Shown here piece by piece: positions 11,201 to 23,438 of a stretch of DNA of 60,000 nt. Position numbers and translations under genes: made by a program. The DNA lies in contig NMRA01000128.1 in NCBI GenBank assembly GCA_002633005.1, forward strand, positions 301,165-361,164, in the 5' to 3' direction. Source of the stretch: Phoronis australis. Its lineage: Eukaryota > Phoronida > Phoronidae. How positions within the stretch are numbered: the first letter of the stretch is position 1; every line of letters starts with the position of its first letter. Under the pieces are notes generated by a model. It was given only the letters and a program-made list of their open reading frames with translations, did not search any database and was not told the origin of the DNA.

Positions 11201-14200
11201 AAAAGGAAAAGCAACTGTTTTTTATATTACCGCAAATTAGATGCCTCTGGTTATCTGCTTAATGTTAATTACTGTTGCCATAGTGTGTTTTCACTATCCG
11301 TCTAACAATAGAAACTGGTGTAAATGGCCCAGTGAAAAACTCGCTTCTTATAAAATCAGATTGCATGTGGTACGACATCTGAACTGCATCGGACGCTCAC
11401 AGGTCGTGTAAGTCGGGCCGTTTGCACAAAAAAGCTGATTTGAAACTCATGAGAACCCTCGCATGTAAATGTAATCATTAGGCTCTTCCTGAGTGCATTT
11501 TAGCTGTGCATTTCACTTGTATTGGAACAACTTTTGAACAAAATTCCCCCATGGGGTGCTCTTTTGGAAACAAGGTCCGAAAAAGTCACATAGGTTTTTC
11601 GGGATCATTTTGCATTCATAGTACATGTATAAAATTTGGATAACGTGTAAATATTTTCAAATTTTTGATCTTTAAAAGGACTGTTACGATATTTCAAGTT
11701 GGCCAATTGTTATCTGAATCAGGGTCAGAATTTTCTTCTATTTGCCAAGCAGACAACAAAATGAAATCTTTCTCTTACAAAATACTGCTGAATGAAGGTG
11801 CTGTAGCTGTCTGTTTAAATTTTTAAAAGAGTTCCCCACTTTTTTAAAAAGACACCTTGGGTTTTTGTTGGTTGCATAGTTACTTTGGTAATATGGACGA
11901 TGTTTCTTTCAGAAATCACAGATAGAATTTTTGCATTTTGGAAAGCAAATGATTTGTTATTCCACAACATAAAAACAACATAAAACAAGTTTGAAGACTG
12001 CTTGGTAACTGTCTGCATTCTGGGTAATAAAAACTTCAGAATGTGGGAGAGATCTTGTTGTAAGTTATTAGTCATAATAATTGGAAAATCCAGGAGTGAT
12101 TTTGAATTAAACTAGTCATAACAGTGGGTAATTTGATTAGAGGAAAGACTGGATCTAGGTTAACATGAAAAGCATTGGCTATGTTAATACTTTTTCTATA
12201 TTCATTTTTATAATGCAGGCTGAAAATGAACTTGCTAGCCATATGAAAAGAATGCTGATAGCTCTAGGGTTCCCAAAACCTCCTGCAGACATCACACCAT
12301 TTCAACTGTTCTCTAAAATTCAAGCTAAGGTGAGTTTGCATGTAATGCAGTGTGTGTGAGACTGTCTTAAAGAATACTGCTACAGCCCACAACCAATATC
12401 AAAGGGCGGCAAGAACACGGCTGTTGTATTTACAAATATAGTCTCCCCCGACTGCCAAACATGGTGCTCCCAACTCACAAACATTTCCACATTACATTGA
12501 ATCTGTACGCTGTGTTTTTCAGTGCAGGCACAAGATTGTGAGTTGGTGAATGCTTTTTTGGATGCATAAGCCATGTTTTATATATGGCAACGTGTGAGAA
12601 CCTATGTTTAACAAGTGTTGCGTATAATCATTTTGTCTTAGAAGTTCTAAGTATAAAGCTTGTCAGTTCTGCTCTAGTTGTTGTTGCTGTTGCTTATGCA
12701 CTCTGTTAACCTCCAGAGGATTAAAGCAAATTTTCTTTGCATTCTGAATGTTTTTTGAGAAGTCTGTGAGCTGTCTCCATATTTTGTTCAGGTGAAAGCA
12801 TTGGTATCTGATCACGCAGACAAGGTGAGCAAGCCTCTACTTAAAGCCAGACTGTCAGAGAAACAATGGGCCCATGTTGAAGGAATGAATGATGCTCTGG
12901 CTCAGGAATACGATCTGAGACGGGACATGTTGTTGAAGCGACTAGACGTCACTATACAGTCCTTCAAGTGGTCTGACCGGGCAAAGGTATGACATGGCTT
13001 ACAGGAGGCCTTGAAACTGATGCTCTGAAAACACAATGTTATAAAATAGATATGTTTGAAAAGTATGTGGAACTATTCTGTTTAAGTCACCAATTAGTTT
13101 TTGGAACAACCTTTCATGTTCAAGCATAAATCCAACCAACCGCTGACATCCACAAAGTTAACATTAATTTGAATAATAAATTTTTAGTGAACTGAAAGAA
13201 GTTATTATTGCAGGACAACTTTTGCTTCTCTCCTCTGATTGTCTGAAATGTATTACAGTAACTTCTCTTATGAGGTGATGTTTAACAGCTAGCTGTGGAA
13301 TATTGCTTTTCATTCATGTAGCCTGGGCGTCAGATGTCACTGTTCATGATCTGACCAGTTAAGGCCTGCAGAAACCATAAACTCTTGACCATGTAAACAG
13401 AGAGCAGACGAAACAGCATTCCAACGGCAATTCAAGAAAAAGCATTCCAATCTGATAAAGAAACAAAGACGTCAGAGAAAAGAAGCATCTATGGACTAAT
13501 CCCTTGGGCATGTCAAGTCATGTGGACCTCGAGAGAGAGAGCAATGGTGCTCTTGCTTAGTTCATATGATCTGATATCATCCTCAGAATTGGTTCATATT
13601 TGTGTATTATTAGGATGTTTTTAATTTTCAAGGAATGCCTTCAATGTCTCTCTCTATTCTGTTTCACTAGTCCAAAGAGAATGAGGTGGCAGCGGTCTAC
13701 CAACCAATCAGAGCTCTTCTTACAACTAAAAAGACAGTAAACATACACGATGTCCTAGCTGCCCGAGAAGGTAGGCACATGGTACAACCAAGGCACTCGG
13801 CTCTCCCTTGAGGTCTTTGCTGGCTGAGAGCTATTGGGTCAGTTTGCTGCCTTCAATTACTAGACAAGTGTATTTTCATACCTTGGCGTGAGCTGTCCTC
13901 TCAACCATTGTTCACTTGAGGCAGTCAGCTCAAGTCATAGTTCTATGTCTGTGCTGGCCCTAAGGTCACGCATGGTAATATGTAAGGTTATGAGGAACCA
14001 TTGAAAAATGTCAAAAATTTACTTCTGAATTGTGTGTCAGAAATGGCCAATCGAATTCGAGTGAACATTTCAGAAGTTATTATTTATGCACTGTTCTCCG
14101 AAATTTGATTTCCAGTTGTTTTAAAAACTCTGTTTTTAGTTGAACAGCTTTATTGTGCTCTACTAAACTTGAAAACACGTCTGGAAAAAGTTGATGCAGA

Positions 14201-16691
14201 ATGAATAAGCTCAATGAGTTGGTGCTAAGTGCTGTGGTGTGACTAGCTTTCTCTCTCATTTCAATGAAGCTGTATCCATAACTTTTGAAGGCCAAACACC
14301 TATGACTCTAAAGTCAGCACTTATTGTATGTAGTTCAATTTTGTGAATAGCTTTGCTTTTTCTAAAATATTTTATTTTCAAACCCCAGCCACCATTTGGC
14401 TAAAGTCAGTAGCTCCCAATACCTAATAACGTTTCTTTTATCTATAGCTCGCCGTAAGGGTTTGCATGGTTGCTTGGAAATTCTGGCTAAAATTGAAAGA
14501 CTAGCTTTGAGTTTTTGCTTCCAGCATTTCTGGAATCATCTATGAGGATTTCTCATGTGTCCATGTAATTTTTTCTCATTGAAATTTAAGGCAACCCTTC
14601 CCAGGAAATGGCCAGTCTTCACAGAAATTTAGTTCTTTTGACAATACTACTACATTTCTGATTATTGACAGCTACTAAATTCAGAAATTGTCTTTCTGAC
14701 AGCTGGCCTGCATTCTTGAAAATCTCAAATGAATTCTGTACCCATAAAGATTTCTTTGAAGCACATCATGTACTCAACCAATTCTGCACAACTCCCAATG
14801 GTCATAACACTTATTGTAGTGATGTTCCATGATTTTTATTCGCATTGGCATGTTAGAAATACAACTTGCTGAGTTTGTTAACATTGCCTTGGTACCATTT
14901 GTTAATGGTATCTATGTTGAAAAACATGAGAGTCACATTGAATAAGTGAAACCAACATCGTCAACTACTTGAGTGATTCTTGAGCCTAATGTCTGACATG
15001 AAAACTAACAGCCTTGATTAACTAATCTGGCAATATTTTTCAATATTTAAAGTTTATAGTTATCCTATTTCATGTGTGCCACATTTTCCATTTCACCTCG
15101 TCAGATTTGACTGCTGTCCAGAAGATCACGACAGGTGACGTCAGGGAACACACCCAATGTGCTGTCAATAAAGTTCTCATGGGCAAGGTAAGACCGCTAG
15201 TCCTTATGTCGGGAAATGAAAATGCATTATTCACTTTTCTATGTATGATTCAAAATCATAACCTTGTGTTTTATTGTGTGAAGGAGCTTCACAGCCCACT
15301 TATATTTGATCAAAAATAAGAATCTTGAGATTCGCCTATGACACTGGTAAAACAACTATTTTCCTGTACAAGTGCGTACGTCCGAGTAGTCATATAGCAC
15401 CCACAAATTCTGGAAAACAGTTTCTTTCAGTTCTCATTCTGTTCACAACCCTTAATTCTTCACTGGCATTGTCTGTTGAATATCTTGTCTCCTATTAGAT
15501 GTTGTGAGGTAGCGAAAACAATCCTGGTTTATTTGATTTTTGCTACTAACATGTTATCTTTTTTCCTTCATTAATGCCAGTGTTTGCACAGTCTTACACA
15601 ACTATGATATTCTTTGCCATTTTAAATGGTGACGAAAGGTTTAAGTTACTGTATACTCAACTACACGACTTTGATGTGGAAATACTTGCATTAATCTTAT
15701 TCACAGATATACAGCAGAGCTGTAGCTACCTTATGTGTTAGAGGAAATTAAGTGGTACGAAAGTAGGACATATGTTCCTTTTGTTTCTGTCAAATAATAT
15801 AGGTCATATAAATGCGACGAAGCATGGGGCATGTTCATTATTATTTTCAAGGCAAGTATATGCTCGAGACTGCCATATATTACTAGGGAAACATGTTATC
15901 TCACTAGCTTTCAATTACAAGCAACACGTGTTACTGACCACGCCCCCTTTCAGTTTATGTGACTCAAGATGTATACTTTATGGATAAGTCAAACCTTGCC
16001 TATCAGAAGTGTACCTGTGCCACCAACTGTTTCATCAAATCTAATCCTCATATCCAGGTTCCTGACCGTGGTGGGCGTTGCCACGAGCTACAGCCCCCGC
16101 CCCCGGAGATGCCATCTTTTATGAAGAGGCAGGCTGGTCCACCTCCTCAACATCAAAGACCCCAGTGTAAGAATTTGATGGTTTTCACAACATTTATGTT
16201 CATAAAACCTTGCAACCTATTCTCTTAACAGATCATGGTGAAGATGTCTTGGATTTGATGATACAAGGGTTGAAATTAAAATGTTAGCCACGGTTAAGTA
16301 AACAGTTTCTGAATTGGTGCTGGTGCAGTGATTCTCATCTTTCTTTACCACAAAGCACTCTAACATGGGATGAAATAAACCTTATTGAACTGTATATGTA
16401 CAATAGAGTCTAGTATCTGTGTCTGGTATTTCAAAATGTTCCAGTTAGAGAAAGTTAAAAAATGACCCAACTGGAGAAGTGAGCACTATCTAATTGCTGT
16501 GTACTTTATTTACAGCATCTCGTGGTGGAAGGGGTGGTAGAGTTCAGGGTGGCTGGTCTGCTGGAGACCAACGATCACACAGTGGTGGAGGGTGGAACCA
16601 GGGTGGTGGACGAGGTGGATACCAGCAGCATGGGGACAACAGCCGTGGTGGATACAGGGGTGGCAGAGGGGGACGGGGACGACGGAATTAG
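5277..16691 (+). CDS. FAM98: FAM98 family protein (tRNA-ligase complex component), complete, 11 exons
   Basis: Mammalian FAM98 proteins associate with the RTCB/DDX1 tRNA-ligase complex and with PRMT1 (family knowledge). Exons: 5277-5314, 7029-7177, 8290-8346, 8710-8787, 10799-10893, 12219-12329, 12792-12986, 13671-13770, 15105-15187, 16058-16166, 16516-16691. All phases agree and give 396 residues. Family landmarks: MENDILDSLEDIGYEGDLL at the N-terminus; FTKLVEDLVAELCLLC; ALGFPKPPADITPFQLF; EYDLRRDMLLKRLDVTIQSF; CAVNKVLMGKVPDRGGR followed by a proline run and EMP. The last exon encodes an RGG/GGY tail of about 58 residues, shorter than the long tails of vertebrate FAM98A, and typical of arginine-methylated RNA-binding tails. 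The donor of exon 2 (GTCTGT) is weak but the phase demands it. I cannot tell which vertebrate paralogue is closest. Confidence 0.94.
5315..7028 (+). other. FAM98 intron 1
   Basis: A 1.7 kb intron. Its first 250 bp are rich in cactc and tcactgac words, a loose simple-sequence tract. I see no exon, RNA gene or clear mobile element in the rest. Confidence 0.6.
7690..7795 (+). repeat. Dispersed ~100-bp repeat, copy 1 (FAM98 intron 2)
   Basis: Shares gctacattt/gctacactt, cattctgttc or similar, tggctaaaa, then a terminal ctcataatattcctta-type block followed by gacagga, with 24918-25018 and 42515-42606. All three copies are in the same orientation. The family is unknown to me. Confidence 0.55.
8826..10150 (+). 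repeat. 1.3 kb element of ~148-bp units with three-unit higher-order period
   Basis: Lies in FAM98 intron 4. Eight diverged units each carry a ctagtggc-like box, centred near 9026, 9166, 9326, 9469, 9615, 9767, 9914 and 10060 (spacing 140-160, mean about 148). Similarity is strongest between every third unit (9026, 9469, 9914: period 443-445), for example the tgccccct boxes and the taccttca/tacctctg blocks, so the array is a higher-order repeat. The left end has a GC-rich tract with ggcgtctgtcc repeated (8875-8910) after a tgtggacgcat block; the right end has a similar gtgggcgcat block. No long open frame. Confidence 0.7.
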
Positions 16692-16698
16692 AGAATGC

Positions 16699-16704
16699 AA
16701 TAAA
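16699..16704 (+). terminator. Polyadenylation signal of FAM98
   Basis: AATAAA begins seven bases after the last base of the TAG stop codon (16689-16691). If used, the 3' UTR would be only some 25-35 nt long. Confidence 0.55.
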
Positions 16705-17788
16705 ACTGCTTCAGGAAGTGTTGCTTTCTGTACTTAGACAACTGCTTGTGTTGACTTATCTGATAGACGTTGATAAAAATGAATAACACTTGTTGATATT
16801 TACAATTTCATTTTGTTGATACTCTCTCAACTTCATGAATTCGTGGAGATGTTTGCTACACACTTGACATTCTAGGACTCTTATTTAAAACACCAAATGA
16901 ATGTTCCATAGCAATCTATTTCATAATTGAGCTAAATATTTGGCCAGGGTAAACATTTAGTTCTCACAAAAACACACAAATGAAGAAAGTACATCTAATG
17001 CAAATAAGTAAAATTGTGTTACTGTGCTTCAAGTAATGATTATATGAAACAACATGTCAATGTTAACATAGTGTCTTCTCTCACTACTAATACTATTACA
17101 GTAGCATACTTTATTGTATTCGAGGCCAGAGGCCCAAAGTACAACAAATATATGTACAAGCACAGTTAAATACAAAACATCAAGTTAAACAATTTTTCTC
17201 TATGCACTGTAACTAAATATACAAACTTTACAAGCACAGTCAAATACAAAACATCAAGTTAAACAATTTTTCTCTATGCACTGTGACTAAATATACAAAC
17301 TTTACAATGTTTGCATCAAGACTCTTCATAATCTTTTTGAAGTATAGGACAGGGTTATGGTTATCAGAATTTACATTCGTGTATTGCTACTGCTGCTGGA
17401 GGTCTGCATAAGCATTACACACCAACGGAAAGTGCAGTTCGTCTTCAATACAGTTCATATTGCAGAATATGCAGTTCTATTACAGTAATCTTATTTTGTT
17501 GTGTTATCCCACTAATTTGTGGTTCACCTCGATTTTTTAATACTCTTAGAGCTGCATTGAACCATTTTCTGATGTCAAAACAACTTTCTTCAGAGCAGCA
17601 TTATTGCAGTCTTATCTTTTGTTTAAATTAAAGTTGGTTACAACAAATAGCCTGGAATTATACTGCTGCGGTGTCTGAATCTAATCTGTCATGAGAACCA
17701 ATTTTATTATTGGGGAGCAAGATGAGAGATTTTATAACAGTTAGTGGCCTAAAGCAAATTTAAGTTGTTCTTTGACAGAGGGTGCAGC
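16705..17788. other. Intergenic region between the convergent FAM98 and UbL-VWA genes
   Basis: AT-rich, no supportable exon. It contains the 74-bp tandem duplication at 17155-17302. The right limit is set by the poly(A) signal of the minus-strand gene. Confidence 0.6.
17155..17302 (+). repeat. Tandem duplication of a 74-bp unit
   Basis: Two copies (17155-17228 and 17229-17302) differ at only about two positions (gttaaat/gtcaaat and gtaact/gtgact), so the duplication is recent or conserved by gene conversion. Non-coding. Confidence 0.9.
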
Positions 17789-17794
17789 TTTATT
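17789..17794 (-). terminator. Candidate polyadenylation signal of the UbL-VWA gene
   Basis: AATAAA on the minus strand, about 210 nt downstream of the stop at 18001 and in the right orientation. Confidence 0.45.
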
Positions 17795-18000
17795 GACCTT
17801 TTCATATTCATAAGCAAAAATGTATGGCTGGAAAATTATCACCATTTTGAACAGATCATGCTCAAAACAAATGAATAAAATAATGAACATCAACAAAATG
17901 AGCACACGCTTAAATAATCATTACAAACATGTTAGGATGTCATCACTACTTGTAATGTAACCCTAGCTACAAAAGCAACTGAACCATTTTGACTTCTTCT

Positions 18001-21000
18001 TTAAGCGGCTTGTTGAGGAGCATGCTGAAAGGAAGAACAAAGTAGATTTCACAAGCAGAAGAACACTGGTCACTTGCAAGGATTTGTGCAGAGACCTAAA
18101 ACAAATTGTAATGGTCTGGTTGGTGGTTACTCTTCCTCAAATGTTCTAAAAATGCAATTAAGATGAATTGGGTTTAAAATTTTTCTGCTATGTGTTGTTT
18201 CGCCTCCAGGTGGCGCACTGAATAATCATTTCCTTGAGGCATTTCCATTCAAATTCCAGACAAACAATATTAGTTGAGATAGTTTGATTTTACATAACCT
18301 GCCTTCCAACAGACAAAAGTTGGGTTAACTTCTACAGAACTCATTGTTTTTAAAGTCAAAATGAAGTGAGCCCACAGCATGTGTGAGTAAACTATGCCAT
18401 ACTGAATATACTCACGGATGGGAGTGACTACCTCTGGTACACTATTGCTATTGACTGGCTTCCACTGGTCTGTGTTAGCACTGTATGTGTAGAGTGGTGA
18501 TCCTGTGTCCAGGCTTGAATCCCACCAACTCTGCTTCACGTAGCGCTATATGGAAACAAACTGGCTGTCATTCATTGATCCAGCAGTAGACACGCTAACA
18601 TTCTCATCAAAAACACTAACTGGAACACTGACCTGTATTCAAGGATTTCAAAAATAATTTTATGAAATCTGTTATCTATGAAATTTTAAAAATAAGTGAG
18701 TAAACATTTACGACTATTTTTTCATAATGCATTTCATATCTTTGTTGTGGAGTTTTTTTATTGTGTTCATTGTTACTTTGCGATGCACAAAAGAGCATAT
18801 CCAGTCATCAAACTTTTTCCGTATGACATCATTGTGTAGGCCTGCGATAATAACAAATTTATAATGAACATCACCAGTTTGCAATTTTCATCATTCTTGG
18901 GAACTTCTATTCCCAATTTCGATGCACAGTAAACAAAAGGAAGGTTCAATAATGATTACAATGTCCGACGCCTTGTGAATGAAACCTTTTATAATGGAAA
19001 GTACTTTTTGAGAAAGCTCCATGACTGAGTAACGTAAAAGTGAAAATTCACCTTAGGTTTCTCTTCTTGGTGCTCATCATCAACGTTTTCCACCATGTTC
19101 TCCATCTTTGTGAACATCTCCTTGGCCTCTTCAGTCATCCTACCCTCTTTCTCAACTTCTTCACTGAATGCCTGAAGCTGCTCTTGGCCTGCCTCGTTAT
19201 AACACACTGAAAGAAGATACAGTCCACAAAATAAGGAAATACACTGTTTGGAGCTCCATGCCCTTTCTTGATAGTCATTTAGTTTAATTGCACCACAGTT
19301 TCTCGTTAATGGTGGTGTTAATGTGACTTCTGTCAAACACAAAATTTGAGTCAGGCCACTTGCCATTATCAAACTGCACCAGTTACTTAAACTAGTGGCT
19401 TACCCACATACAGATAGATAACAGACAGTTATTGGTTGAGGCCATGCTTGCCACAGAAGATGGCCTGAGGTGTCAAATAAAATTATTGGACCTGGTCTCA
19501 AGCACAATGAATTGTCAGTTCAAAATCCAGAATTCACAACTAATTTGAATAAGGAACAAATTGAGATCACTTTTAAAATTGTAACTTGTCCAAATCAAAA
19601 GTTAGTTTTATGTTAGAGGCCAGGAACATTGTGACTTCAACAAAATATTTTTTAAAGAAAGTAACTTCATAAACTAATTTAAGTAATCAGTTACCATTTT
19701 ACAAACCAAACATTTTTTCTTTTTGAAGTTTCCCAGCGATGCATATTTATAATAAATACTTTTTGTGTATAATGACCCATAAATGCAGCAAGAAAAAATT
19801 CTGTAAGTTTTTAAAAAAAAAAATGGGTGTTGAATGTGTAGAAATACTGATGATAGCAAAAGCAAATAGCCATTAGTATTTATAATTGAGAAAAGAACTG
19901 AACTTAAATTACACACAAGTACGCACCAGCCAAAAACATGTCTTTGATCAGACTGAACTGTCTAAATGGGATGTAAGCCCCTCCTGTCCTCTCAGCTAAC
20001 TCTTCATAGAATGGGGCAGCCATCAGCTCGTGTTGAGCTCTGACCCCGTACACTTTAACGCCCATTCCTCGTAGGATGTTGAGCTCCTCGTGCCAATCAA
20101 CATGCTCAGTTGTATACGAAGGTGGATGAGGTACGTCATCTCCAATGACTACCAGGGCTTTGGCCGAGTTCTCTGACCAGTCCAGCTGCTGGGCTTTATG
20201 TAACACCCACTCATAACACTAAAGAGAAGATGAAAAATGTCTATTATAAGTTTCAAAATGTACACAATCATAGTTGTTCTGCCAACCCTGTATGGGGCAG
20301 AGTTGGTAAATATCATGGGTAACTTGCCAACCGATAATTATCGTCTGGAGCTGGCAAAAAAATAATATGCTGAAAACCAGAACGACTAATTGATATACAA
20401 AACTCAGGACAATTTTATGACAGGAAATAGCTAATTCAAAAGATAGTGTTTTGACATTGCAACTAACTTGAGCCTTAACCTTGCTACATGACGTTTACTG
20501 TAGTTATTGCAATGACTGTTGCTGGCTAACTTTGTCATCAACTTGATGAATACTTTAGGCCACTCCACATTTTCAAGTCCAGCCATTATCCATAAGTAAA
20601 TGAGGCAAAGACAATTTACCTCTGGAGAATCCCCTCCTCCTGTAGAGGGCACGTCCATGACAAATGACTTCAAGCTGTTAGCATCTGAGGTCAGATCCAT
20701 GACCTTTAGAACATATTCACTGTAGTCACAATAATCACCATGAACAATAATGCCAATACGGATGTCTGCAATATCACCAAGTAATCTGTCCACTGTTTCT
20801 TTAACTTTTTCTCGCACCTGAAATGTAAAGCTTCAGTTATGGACACTGAAAATCATTTTTCTGATTGTGTTACACATCACTATGCTTAGATGTAAACACT
20901 CAGTTGCAAGAAATTATTGTCAGATTTTATCCTTGTAGATGCTTATTAACATAGTATTACTAGGTGTCACTAGGTGTCACCAGGTATATGTGGTAAATAC

Positions 21001-23438
21001 ACAGAAGATAAAATTTTGGGAACAAACTGCCAAATATGTCAAATTGGATTAAGAATACACTGCATTTGTATTCTAGCATTTGCATTAACATTGCCTGACA
21101 ATTACCAAATAATTGGAAAAAAAGATTTTGAATTGTAAATCTACTGAATAGTTATCGAAATAAACAAAACCAAGTTTTTATAAGCTAAAGAAACATTTCA
21201 AAAATTGATTATTACAAAAATCTCTCAAATTTACATCAGGATTAAATGATTAGCCCTTATTCCTTACTCCAGGTCCAATAAGTACTGCAGTCGTCAAACT
21301 TACCTGTGCTAGACAGGAGAACATACTTCCTGTAGTGTCAAAGGAGAAGACGACCTCTACCCTTCGTCCAGCTGCATCAAATGTGTTGAGCAATTCCTGT
21401 AAACACACAGAATAGTAATCATATGCCACTATAGGTGTCACTGTGGTTCAACCTTTTTCCCGTGCACCTTTTCATAAGAATTATCACTTCCTGTCATTCT
21501 GTAAAAACCCAGTCACGGTGGAGGGCAAACTAACTACACATTTTTCAGAGACAACAAAAGGAACATGAACTGATTTCCATTCCTCAAATGCTAATTGAAT
21601 TTCCAAATTGTTCTCTATTATTGTGCTGCTTGAGTATCATTAACTATAAAAGAAAAACTTAGTCCCCGGCCAGAATTCCAAACCATTTCGTTATGTCGGT
21701 GTACCATATATGCAAACACCAAAAATGTCAATTACGTTAAATGACCAAAGCCTTATGCACCACCTGCTGGCACTACGAAAGGACTAAGTATGTCAGTAAT
21801 TATAAATACCCAGTTAAAAAACGGTCCATAGTCTGATTCACAATTATTTAGTTTTTTTGGAATGACCATGGAAAATCAACTATAATAAAAAATAGAACAA
21901 GAAAAGGCTGTAAGCAATGCTCATTAGTATCTTAAGACACTGTTTTTGATGAATTGTCAATATTTGTTGAAAGAGAAAACTTGCAAGCTAGGTGGCAGAG
22001 AAACAAGACATGTGAGATTTAGGTCATTTAATATCAATAAATATGAACGAAAAACCAAGCATAAGGCATGTGACAACATCATATATGCTATCTAGCCTGC
22101 ATGGATACATGTCAACAACTTTTCATCTACAGATTTGTCACAGCTCACCATACGTTTCTCTTCATCATCCTGCGACAACTTGGGATCATCAGCCTCTACC
22201 TTGTCATCACTGATTTCCAACTCCTTTTTGTGCTCAACAAATTGTAGCACAGTGTCAGCCTTGATACCAACCTCCCATGCAAGTTCAGAGTTGTTGTTCA
22301 ACACGCAACCATTTGCCTGTAACAGTCATTTTCCAATATCCACTGATGTACTGGTGAATAGATCATGAAAACAAACTATTGAGCAAAGCAATTGAAGATT
22401 GTTACGACATTTGTACAAAAATAAAACCAAAGGCTGAAAAATGAGACTGGTAATTAAAAGAAAAAATTCAGTTCCCAATTCACAAAAAGCAAAAGGTTCA
22501 TGAATATACCACATGTTGGAGAACTGAAGTTTTAAGATGATTTCACATTATTATGTGTAAAATTATAACAAAAAGAGTACTACACTCAATAAAACCTTAA
22601 ATTTTATTTTTTAGCACTCACCTTCAATCTCTGGTCTGATGGCAAAACTCCAGTTTTTGCTTCTAAACGATTTTTAATTTCTTGGATTGTACTTATATTC
22701 TGAATGGTTATGCTGGAAATGTCGCCACTTGGTAACTTAACGCTCACAGTCAAATCTTTTATTGGAAGAATCTGGAATATATAACAGCAGTACATTAACT
22801 CGCAACAAACGCCAAATTTCAGTAAAATGCAGAAAATGAACGACAAGACTCGTATAAAATTTTCTGCAATTCTTGGCAATGCCCAAAGCGTTTCTGTACG
22901 CACACTCTAATGTGAAAACTAGAAGCCCGATTACTGTAAAAATGGTTAACTGTTAAAGTAAAGAGTTTGGCTGAATTTCAAGCTTTAAAAACTGTATCAA
23001 GTTAAAAATTCAGCCTCGGGACTGCAGTACATGATTTTAAAAAATTCAGAAAAAAAATCACTGTGACCATCTGAGGGACAAACAGTCTTGAATTAAACTG
23101 TTCCTAGTCTTCATACAGCTAGCTGGGGACAAACAGTCTTGAATTAAACTGTTCCTAGTCTTCATACAGCTAGCTGGCTGGCTACATGAACACATATGTA
23201 CTTCAATACCTACCTCAGCCTTGAGAATTGTTTCAGCTCGAATACCCAAATATCCCACAGTGTGTTTCTTGTTCAGTATTTTTCCAGTGTATTTAATCTG
23301 GATTCTGGAAACTGGGATCTCCTCTTCCTGGGCCACATGGTCATAAATTCGACGCACTTGTTCGCCGGGTAGTAGGTTTAATGTTGTTACTCGGCCGGTG
23401 TTTAACTTGACATAAACATCAACAACTGGAGACGCCAT
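18001..23438 (-). CDS. Protein with two ubiquitin-like domains and a VWA domain, 9 coding exons
   Basis: Exons on the minus strand: 23214-23438, 22622-22771, 22149-22316, 21304-21396, 20620-20817, 19927-20218, 19052-19206, then 18432-18545 (or to 18416), and a last exon from 18024. Phases agree; length about 472 residues (490 with the other exon-8 donor). Residues 5-75 form a ubiquitin-like fold (VKLNTGRVTTLNL, RIQIKYTGKIL). Residues 82-152 form a second, closer to ubiquitin itself (VKLPSGDISSITI, IKNRLEAKTGVLPSDQRLK), split by an intron. An acidic linker (about 153-181) leads to a VWA domain with a MIDAS-like DTTGS at 201-205, the TGGGDSPE motif at 271-278 seen in VWA domains of vwkA-like proteins, and GDD near 304-306. 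A Glu/Lys-rich helix follows (about 377-427). No signal peptide or membrane segment; likely intracellular. No hydrolysable diglycine end is visible. I do not recognise a named family; an adaptor in ubiquitin signalling is only an inference. Confidence 0.82.
23077..23177 (-). repeat. Tandem duplication of a 51-bp unit in intron 1 of the UbL-VWA gene
   Basis: 23077-23127 and 23128-23177 are essentially identical (gacaaacagtc ... cagctagctgg), just downstream of the first donor site. No coding role. Confidence 0.9.

Noticed and set aside
16522-16786. Two alternative frames over the last FAM98 exon
   Set aside because: Shadows of the GGT/CGT-rich RGG-coding exon; the true frame is fixed by phase and the family tail.
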